Shown here: positions 56,716-64,000 of the stretch, piece after piece | Layout of the letters: every line of letters begins with the position of its first letter | How positions within the stretch are numbered: position 1 is the stretch's first letter | Assembly: GCA_013146195.2 (NCBI GenBank) | Contig: CM028377.1 | Span: 165,829,824-165,893,823 of the forward strand | DNA: 64,000 nucleotides | Source of the DNA: Codonopsis lanceolata | Lineage: Eukaryota > Streptophyta > Magnoliopsida > Asterales > Campanulaceae | Reading direction: 5' to 3' | Notes under the pieces: model-generated | What the model was told of the DNA's origin: nothing | What the model saw: only the letters and a program-made list of their open reading frames with translations | Databases searched by the model: none | Position numbers and translations under genes: made by a program

Positions 56716-58025
56716 TGATCGATGTTTTATTTAATCTTTTTCCTTGCAAGTGGACAAGACTATTATAGAATAGTATTGGAAGCAAGGGTCGAACCCACAG
56801 AGACAAGTGATCACTAAAGGCAATTTATTGATAGCAAATTATTAATCTAAAGGGGTTTTTATAATTATTTTATTCTAACTACTATTTATATTTAGATGTT
56901 TAACTAATTAGCAGTAATTACAGATATGAAGATCTTATGGTGGTTGGCAATCTAGGATTCTGGGTTTCACTTGTATCTCCTTTATGTTCAATTCTTAATA
57001 ATTATCATTCAATTTCTTGGGTTCGTTCACTAAAGATAGATATAGTCTGTTGAACTATTGGTTCAGCCTCCATGCCCGCAATATTCATCCATTCTATATC
57101 CTAAGCACATGAACTTTTAATCTAGCTGTCACCTAGATTTATGATCTATCTGTCACCTAGATCATGTATGAACCTGGTCCTAACTTATCACTCTCGTGCA
57201 TCGATAGGTCCAATTTATTGTGATGGTGAGCCAGTGTACGACATATGCACATTGGTCATGCAGTTATCCGCACCTCTAGGCCTTTATTATTTGCAATTAC
57301 ATTCATTTGTTCAAAGCAGAATAATATAGGGGTTGATAAACACCACAATCAAAAAGAATTGAATGGACATATATAGGAATCAAAACATAAATTCGATACA
57401 AGTTACCTCCCACCTCCTAGATTATGGATGATTTAGTTCATCATAGACAATGAACAGCACATGGAGATGAACGGAAACATGATTTGATCTTTAATACTTG
57501 TAATTACACAATCTAATATGTTAAACAATCTAAAATCTATCTAAAATCTACCTAAGACTGCTCCCAGCCGTCTCTCTTCTTTTCTCTCAGCATCCCACTT
57601 CAATATATACTCGGGAGTTGTAATCCAATCGAAACACTGTGTGAAAATACGAAAATATGGCATTCTGACCACCTTACGGTCACAAGGTGTTGAGTACCTT
57701 GCGTCCGCAAGGAGTCCAGTACTTCCGGCCTTGGCTTTCTTGCTCCTTTAACACACTGCCTACCTTGCGGTCGCAAGGTCTGAGGTACCTTGCGTCTGCA
57801 AGGTCTCCAGTTTTGACAGCTTCCGTTTCTTCTTCATTTTTCCTCTTTCGCCCTTCTTGGAATTTGCACATAAAACCCTGGAGTTTGGTATATTTTCGCT
57901 AACAACCCTAACCTTGAAACTTACCAAACTCACCGAAAACATATATCGGTAGCCAAAAGCCTCGTGAAATAGCATAATTTAAGTCATAGAAGCATATAAA
58001 ATCGACGTATAAAATACATCGATCA
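56716..58025 (-). mobile_element. 5' LTR of the Athila element
   Basis: 1310 bp with inverted termini TGATCGATGT / ACATCGATCA. Its minus-strand end reads 'ctgtgggttcgacccttgc', a feature of Athila LTR ends. It contains four ACCTTGCG..CGCAAGGT-type palindromes at 57671-57804. Immediately to the right is the tail of another gypsy element, so Athila inserted there; AGAGA (58026-58030) would be the target duplication, but the other side is not visible. Confidence 0.9.
57671..57804. repeat. Cluster of four ACCTTGCG/CGCAAGGT palindromes
   Basis: 57671-57688, 57696-57712, 57762-57779 and 57787-57804. The third is a perfect ACCTTGCGGTCGCAAGGT. The same words recur in LTR copies E (58831-58847) and B (30979-30996), which belong to a different lineage. 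Confidence 0.85.
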
Positions 58026-58131
58026 AGAGACACCGTAGCTGTGTCTGGCTATTGGTTGTTGGGTGATGACCTAACGTTGCTTTGTGTTACGGTTTAGAAT
58101 TCGGGACGAATTCTTTTTAAGGGGGAGAGGA
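58026..58131 (+). mobile_element. 3' end of a gypsy internal region with polypurine tract
   Basis: Matches 976-1078 (see there). The polypurine tract AAGGGGGAGAGGA at 58118-58130 directly precedes the LTR. Confidence 0.75.
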
Positions 58132-59392
58132 TGTAGTACCCCGATTCCCGTTTAGCTTAAACTGTGTGCAATACTCGTATTTCTTCCTTGGTTGATTTCT
58201 CGATTGGTTTGTGAGAGAGTCTAGATGTGTATGAGAGACCACATGAAGACCAAAATACTTTTAAGAGATGCCATATAGTTGTTAACTTGCTAAAGTCACA
58301 AGTCATTACTCGACGATAGTCGGAATGCAACGCGATTGAGAGTTTGTTTGCGTTTTGTGTTCGTGACCTCGGTCTGGTCCCAGACCTTTACCTAATGATT
58401 GATTAACATGTTTGTCTGTATTATACTTCTACTTGGATGCATTCCTTAAGTCTAGTGATGTTTTGACGCTTCAAGGATAGTAATCGTTCTTATCGCGTAG
58501 TTCGAGATTGAGTCGTATGATCATCTCTTCTCCGGGAGCCCGTATTCTCCTACCTATTGTTTAACTTCTTAGAAGTATTTGAGTCTATTCATTAGCCTCT
58601 TGACTTGGTTTAAGTCTCATGGTATTGCTCGTTCGATCGCTAGATCATTCGTCGGTTCGTTAGCGAGTTGTTGCGCCTTGTTCCGGTTTAGATCCGAATT
58701 CTTTCAGGAGTTGTTTGTGGTTGTCCTGTGAGAGTTCTGAACCATCTTTGAGTGAGGATTGAGCCTAGGGATCTTTGGCCTTGAGTTTGGGGTTGTTTAG
58801 GGTTGATTTAAGACCTTTTGAGCTCTGGAGACCTTGCTACCGCAAGGGGGTTTGGACCATGCTCCCGCAAGCTGAACAAAAGTTGTGAGCCTTGGATCTT
58901 CCTAGCATGCGGTTGCATGCTAGGTCACACCATGCGACCACATGGTCACCTTTCCTATACGACTTGTTTTGTTGTTTACTCCATTTTGGCTATCATAACC
59001 CCACCCAAACCCATTATAACCACTTCTAATTCATCCTATCTATCAACCAATGTGTCCTAAGCAACTATTGGGAGTTTTGCGAGGTTTGGAAGCCACTTGG
59101 AAAGAAAGAACATCAACATGCATTGGTCACACCTTCCCACCCCACTTTTCAGCCAAAGGGTGACCAAATACAACCACTAAAGCCATTTTCTTCAGCCATT
59201 CTCTCCAAAAACGGGCTGAACATTTCTTGAAGGTTTGAGAGGGTTTCTTGAGAGTTCTTGAGTGATCAACAATGGTGGCCAAAGCTTGAGGAGTCTATTT
59301 CCAAATTCCAACCATAAAAGTGAAGAGGAGGATGAGGAGAACCCTTTCCACCGATTGCATGTTTGTTTTGTTGCTTGAAGTGGTGATTGTAG

Positions 59393-61505
59393 GTAAGCTA
59401 CTATACTCCTCCTATTTGATTTTTGTGCTCATTGACCTTAAGGAAAACAAGGGTGCTATTTGAGGTCAATGAGTACACATGCATGCTTTGTGCGATTTTA
59501 TTTTGAGTTAAGAGTGAACTTGCTAAGAATCATGTGTAGGTTGATATCTATGATTTGTGAAGTATGATAGGGAGGTTCATTGTGTAAGCTCGGACTTTGA
59601 CATGATGGTTATATGATTTCCTAAACCTAGGGTTTGATTATAAGTTGATGAAGTAAATGAGTTATTGATGATGTACATGATTTTTGGAGTTTTATTGGAT
59701 ATTATGAATTGTTAGAATTATAAATGGATATATGTTTAGGAGTTTGGAAGTATACTTATTGAACCTTTAATTTTGGTTGTGAGCATGATAGGTGAATTTT
59801 CACAATAGATTACATGTTTGAATGTTTCATTTGACTTTTAAGAATAGAGTTGACTATCATGCATATAAGAGTGTGATGCTATCTAATTCATGAAATTTTG
59901 GGTGTGAGCATGTATAATGAATTATCATTATGGATTACATGAATAAAATATTATGTTTGACTTTATTGGGTTGAGGTGACTTTCATGCATATAAGAGCAT
60001 GTTGGTCAACAATAATTCATGAATTGAAGGTTATGAGCATGCTAGATGAATTTATATCTTGATTATGAGTATGCTAGATGAATTTACATCTTGTTTGGAT
60101 AAATGGTTATTTTGAATGAAAACATGTTTGATTAAATGCTAACTTGAGATACATGCTTGAAATGTGATGGTTGACTTTAAATGTTAAGTGTTGACCTATG
60201 AACTATGTTTCGGGGATTGTTGTTGGGAAGGTATGAATTATTGGGTTACATAATGTTGTTAACCTTGAGAAATTAGCCATGAATAATAGCTAATGAATAA
60301 TATGAGGGTTATCATGCAAATAGCTTCTATGCCTTCAAATTTGAAAAGAGTAGAAATGACTCAACGGAGTCGATTATTGGACTAATATGAATATAGTGAA
60401 TCACATATTGAGATCCTACGGAATTTGGGGTAGTTTTGATGGAGGTTAAGCCTCCGAGCGTTTACAAGTGTATGAAGAACACTTGGGTATTAGAGACTTG
60501 ATAATATTGCTCTAATGTGTTTTATGTGTTAGTTAGCATAGAAATGCATAACTATGTGGTTTAGAAGTAAATATCTATTTGATTGGATTAGTGTGTGATG
60601 TTGTACTTTCCTTGGTGAGCATTTGAGTATGGATTACCTATGTTTGCATTTGAGTCCAACTGGCGTCTTTTTGGTTTGAGTCTTTGGCAGGACGATGCAT
60701 TGTCTTCACGAATTGTGGGATTCGTGGTTGCAATGGATCGTCGTGTCGGGTTGCACACACCCCTCCATCGATGGCCACGATGGGGAAGTAGTTGATCTTA
60801 GTTGTAGTTAGTAAACATGACTCTAATCACTATGGAACCCGAGCGGGGATTGTTTCGGGGACGTCGATACCACGAATTGGGTTATCGAGGACACGTTTGT
60901 TTCCGCAGGAGTTACACGCTGGAAACGGAAAGGAAAATCATCTTCTCTCTTATGTGGTTTATTTTACGAGCACTTGTATGAATTGTTGTGCTACGTGGCT
61001 AATGATATGGTTTACATGAGATGATGATTAATTGATGAAATGTTATGATAATAAATATAACATGCTAATGAAATGATGACTCTTGATATAGTGTTATACT
61101 AGAAATATAACATGCTATTCATTATTAGAATGGAAACCATTGTCTTTCATATATAAGTTCCTATATGAATTATGTTAAAAGATGAAGTGTGAGACTCATG
61201 ATAATTGAGTTATGTGGATGATGTTTTGATGAATAGTGCAATATGAAGATAACATGTTAAATGTATTGGAATTGAGAATCATATTCTATTGATATGAATT
61301 ACTTATGATGAGTTATGCAAATGATGTTCTATGAGACTATTGTTAGGTTTTGGTTTGTGTTGTGGATTATTCCATGAAATGTTATATCATGAGCATGATA
61401 TGAGATGTACATGTTTTATTTGAGCATAATGCCATGCCATGACATTGCATCTTTAGTAGCTTACTAAGTCTTTATGACTTACTCTGTTTACCTTGTTTTC
61501 CTTAG
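59393..61505 (+). other. Predicted leader intron in LTR copy E
   Basis: Donor TAG|GTAAGC at 59393; acceptor 'ccttgttttccttag' ending at 61505. Confidence 0.45.
60693..60783 (+). promoter_or_regulatory. Conserved covarying hairpin pair, copy E
   Basis: Hairpin 1 (60693-60740): CGAT/ATCG, CATTG/CAATG, CACGAAT/ATTCGTG, loop TGTGGG. Hairpin 2 (60765-60783): CCATCG/CGATGG, loop ATGGCCA. Confidence 0.65.
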
Positions 61506-62187
61506 ATTCGAGCTGAGCTAGTGATTTGAAGGAATCCGCCGAGTCTACGATAGAACGTGTGGTTCTGTGAGAAGGTTGCTACTAGTTTATAAATTTGTAG
61601 CCTTTGTTTAGGAAAGGTCGATTGGGAAGTAAAGTTATATAAACTTCACTATGGGTAGTAAGCCTTGTGATTATTTAATTGGTACTTGTTTATGTTATTT
61701 AGTCTTTTGTGAGCCGACGGATGTTAGTCGTGCCATGTTAATATAATAATATTGTTTCTATCCATATCAAGTTATTTATATCGTTGGTTATGTTTTACTC
61801 CGGCATGTTTAGCCGTAGAGTGTGTAGACTAGAGTTGTAGACTTAGTTTAATGTTGGGTTCCGGCTGTAACGTCGCCGATGACTTGGTTTTAAATATTTA
61901 TAAAATTTTAACAGGTAGTTTTGTTGTACGTGTCTATTGTTGCGTTGCGTGCTTTGAATTTTTGGACCAAGAGATTTACTATCTCTTAGGTTGTTTTGTA
62001 TTTTAGAGCTTGTTAGCTCGGGCGCCACCGTTTAATTATGTTATTCGCTTCCGCATGTGTTAAAAGTTATTGGCGTATCGCCGTTATGGCCTTACCCATT
62101 ATTTGTTGTTTGCTTTGCTTGTATGTTATGTGTTTTTGGTAGCACGACCTCGGGGTCTCGCATTGGGATCCGGGTGGGGTCGCCACA

Positions 62188-62268
62188 AAAAATGTCTATA
62201 TAATCCTTTTCAATCTTGAGATTTTTGTTTTTTTTGCTGGGTGGGCTATATGTGCGTAAGAGGGGACT
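62188..62268 (+). mobile_element. Short junction ending in a polypurine-like tract
   Basis: 81 bp between two LTRs. It ends 'gtaagaggggact', a polypurine-like run right before the TG of the next LTR, so it is probably the last bases of another element's internal region. Confidence 0.45.
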
Positions 62269-64000
62269 TGTTACACCCAAGAACTCTGTGTGTATGCCTC
62301 TTGCTCGCACAACAGACTTATCGTGTAAGACGTTGAGTGTTTGGATAGGCTAAGATATAACAAATACCCTTCAGTTGATTGATTTGAACCCGATAACTTA
62401 CTAGAGTTACCAGTGGTAACTCGACGTTGTTTGGAATCTGACTCGGTTGAGAGTTAACTTACGTTGGATTGTTTGTGACCTCAGTTGAACCCTAGGTCCT
62501 TCATGATCATCACTCGATTGATTAGATGTGATCTAGTCCTTGATAGAAGTTCTTTTGAGTGTGATGTGTACTCGTAACAATTATTGCATAACTTTCATCA
62601 CCGTTTGATTGTTTGAGTTTGAGTAGCGTTAGTGTCTCGTCTTTTAGAGTTTAGATACTCTTGATCTCTATCCAACTTCATAGAAGCGCTCGAGTCTATT
62701 GTGTAGACCTTTAACATACTTTAGATATGGTGTGTATACCCTTCCAACCTTTCTTTGATTGTCGTTGTTGCGCGTCGTCGTTGTTCTAATTGTTTCAGCG
62801 ACCGTTTTAACTCGTTTCGACTTTGTTCTGATCATAGGATCACCCTTGATTGATGGGTTAACATTTTGGGTCAATTTTAACCTAGTTTGGAGTGTTTTTG
62901 TTCAGGAAACAATGCGGTCGCGTTACACGGGAATAGGCTACCGCGTATTTGGCAACCACTTAACAATTGTAGAAATCAGACAGACACGGTCGCGTCAAGG
63001 GGCCTAATGCGAGAGCATTGGCCTTTGAGCAGCAGCATCTTGTTTTGATATTGTTTAGGTGTTTTACTTATTCTACCCTTAAACCCCCTCCCCTTCAACC
63101 TTATCCACCCATTTGAGGGTATTTTGGTCCCTCAACCATCCTTAAGATCTAAAGTCTTCTCTCCCTCCCTCATTTTCATCTCCAACCAGTCTAACAACAG
63201 AGAGAGAGAGAGAGAAACTGTGTGTGAGTGTGTGTGAGATTAGTGTGTGTTTCTCTATTTCCCGAAGATCCAACCAACTGATTGATGAGCCGAGACCACC
63301 ATCACAAAGCCCTCGATGAGGAAATTATTTCTCCTCGGTTTGTTTGCGTCTTCTTTCGTGTTTATTGGCCGAAATGGGTATGTTACTAAACCCATTACTT
63401 TCTCTCTCTAGCTTATTTTGTTGCTAGGATGTTGGAGGTTTATTCCCTATGATTTGTTGTTGTTTTACATGTCTAAATGATGTGTTTATTAGGGGTTTTG
63501 GTTAGTGAATATGTGGGGTTGGATCTAAATGGGTTTGTTGGGTTTATTGAAGTGATTTGGTATGAAAATGGTTGTTGTTGGGTTTAGAAACCCATATGAA
63601 CTTAGAATCCATAAACTAGGCTATGATCTAGAAATGGGAAGTTTGCATTTTGATTCAACGAAGTCTATTATGTATTGAAAGTGTTATTTTGAGCCCTAGG
63701 ATAATTTCCTACGAATTTTCGTGTTCGTTGGGTCTCAATTGTGAGATCTTGAGAATTGGTCGGGTGAGAGCCGAATTGGTAATTATGTTATGTATATTGA
63801 TTTAGGACTCCAGTTGAAGTCCTTGGATGATGTTAGCAACAAATTATCGCTAGTTGTCAAACTTTAAAGGTTTGGGTGTTTAATTGCAATTGTTGACTCA
63901 TTTGAGTCTTTGGTCGTGCACAATAGTGTGTTGATTAATAGGGGGTTAGGATGCGATCTTTGGGTGTTTTTGAAGGGTTTGGGAACGTAGTTAGTTGACC
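62269..64000 (+). mobile_element. Start of another long gypsy LTR, cut by the window end
   Basis: TGTTACACCCAAGAACTC. It shares the order of blocks seen in the other LTRs: 'gtgacctcagt', 'tgatcatcactcgattg', GA-rich leader (63200-63216), 'cgaagatccaac', and a donor-like GG|GTATGTTAC at 63378. GACTC..GAGTC palindromes lie at 63897-63910, with diverged forms near 63652. The hairpin block would lie beyond 64000. Confidence 0.7.

Larger units (their letters stand above)
58132..62187 (+). mobile_element. Long gypsy LTR, copy E (3' LTR)
   Basis: TGTAGTACCCCGATTC..GGGTGGGGTCGCCACA, 4056 bp, closest to copy A across its length. U3 holds a hairpin cassette (58831-58946), including CCTAGCATGC/GCATGCTAGG with a 4-nt loop at 58901-58924. 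Donor 59393, acceptor 61505, hairpin block 60693-60783, and the ~150-bp diverged tandem units at about 59760-60180. Confidence 0.88.

Overview
The window is plant nuclear DNA, most likely from a eudicot. The evidence is a plant Mutator-like transposase, Ty3/gypsy retrotransposons of three plant lineages, plant-type hAT and Stowaway elements, a plant tetraspanin remnant, a proline-rich cell-wall-protein remnant and a CDR1-type aspartic-protease fragment. It is almost entirely nested, decayed transposable elements. I see no intact cellular gene, no RNA gene and no CRISPR array. Two 100-N runs (875-974, 50201-50300) are assembly gaps.

Layout, left to right. 1-874: broken MULE transposase (-). 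975-5383: tail of a gypsy element plus a 4.3-kb 3' LTR (+, copy A). 5384-10686: AT-rich land with a TA microsatellite, a complete 819-bp hAT element with a perfect 8-bp target duplication, a dead tetraspanin gene, a beta-lactamase-like fragment and MITEs. 10687-18290: the 3' half of a TAT-lineage gypsy element (-), with LTR, RNase H and integrase, and a spliced antisense extra ORF (+) that has its own TATA box. 18300-22440: a truncated long LTR (-, copy G). 22815-29341: a large foldback-like element whose two ~1.5-kb arms carry the promoter and first codons of a CDR1-like protease facing each other; a LINE and a probable solo LTR landed in its left arm. 29780-36966: a proline-rich protein gene (-) split by a 6.6-kb Tekay-like gypsy element (LTR, iMet PBS, gag, partial LTR; copies B and C). 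36979-42949: a ~1.9-kb segmental duplication holding a Stowaway MITE with a hAT-like element inside it, plus an unrecognised ORF between the copies. 42950-50200: long LTR (-, copy F) carrying a nested solo LTR (+, copy D) with a perfect GTATG target duplication. 50301-58025: an Athila gag-pol pseudogene (-) with tRNA-Asp-type PBS and one LTR. 58026-62187: the gypsy tail and LTR (+, copy E) that Athila entered. 62269-64000: the start of one more LTR.

The most interesting signal is inside the long LTRs. Six diverged copies on both strands, plus one partial copy, share the same leader plan: a splice-donor-like site, then a ~48-nt hairpin whose paired bases change together between copies, then (clear in five copies) a second covarying hairpin, then a splice-acceptor-like site. 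The hairpins always lie inside the predicted intron, so only unspliced (genomic) RNA would keep them, as a packaging or dimerisation signal would require. This is inference, but the covariation can be read directly. The second highlight is the foldback element at 22815-29341, which looks able to make hairpin RNA against a defence-type protease family.
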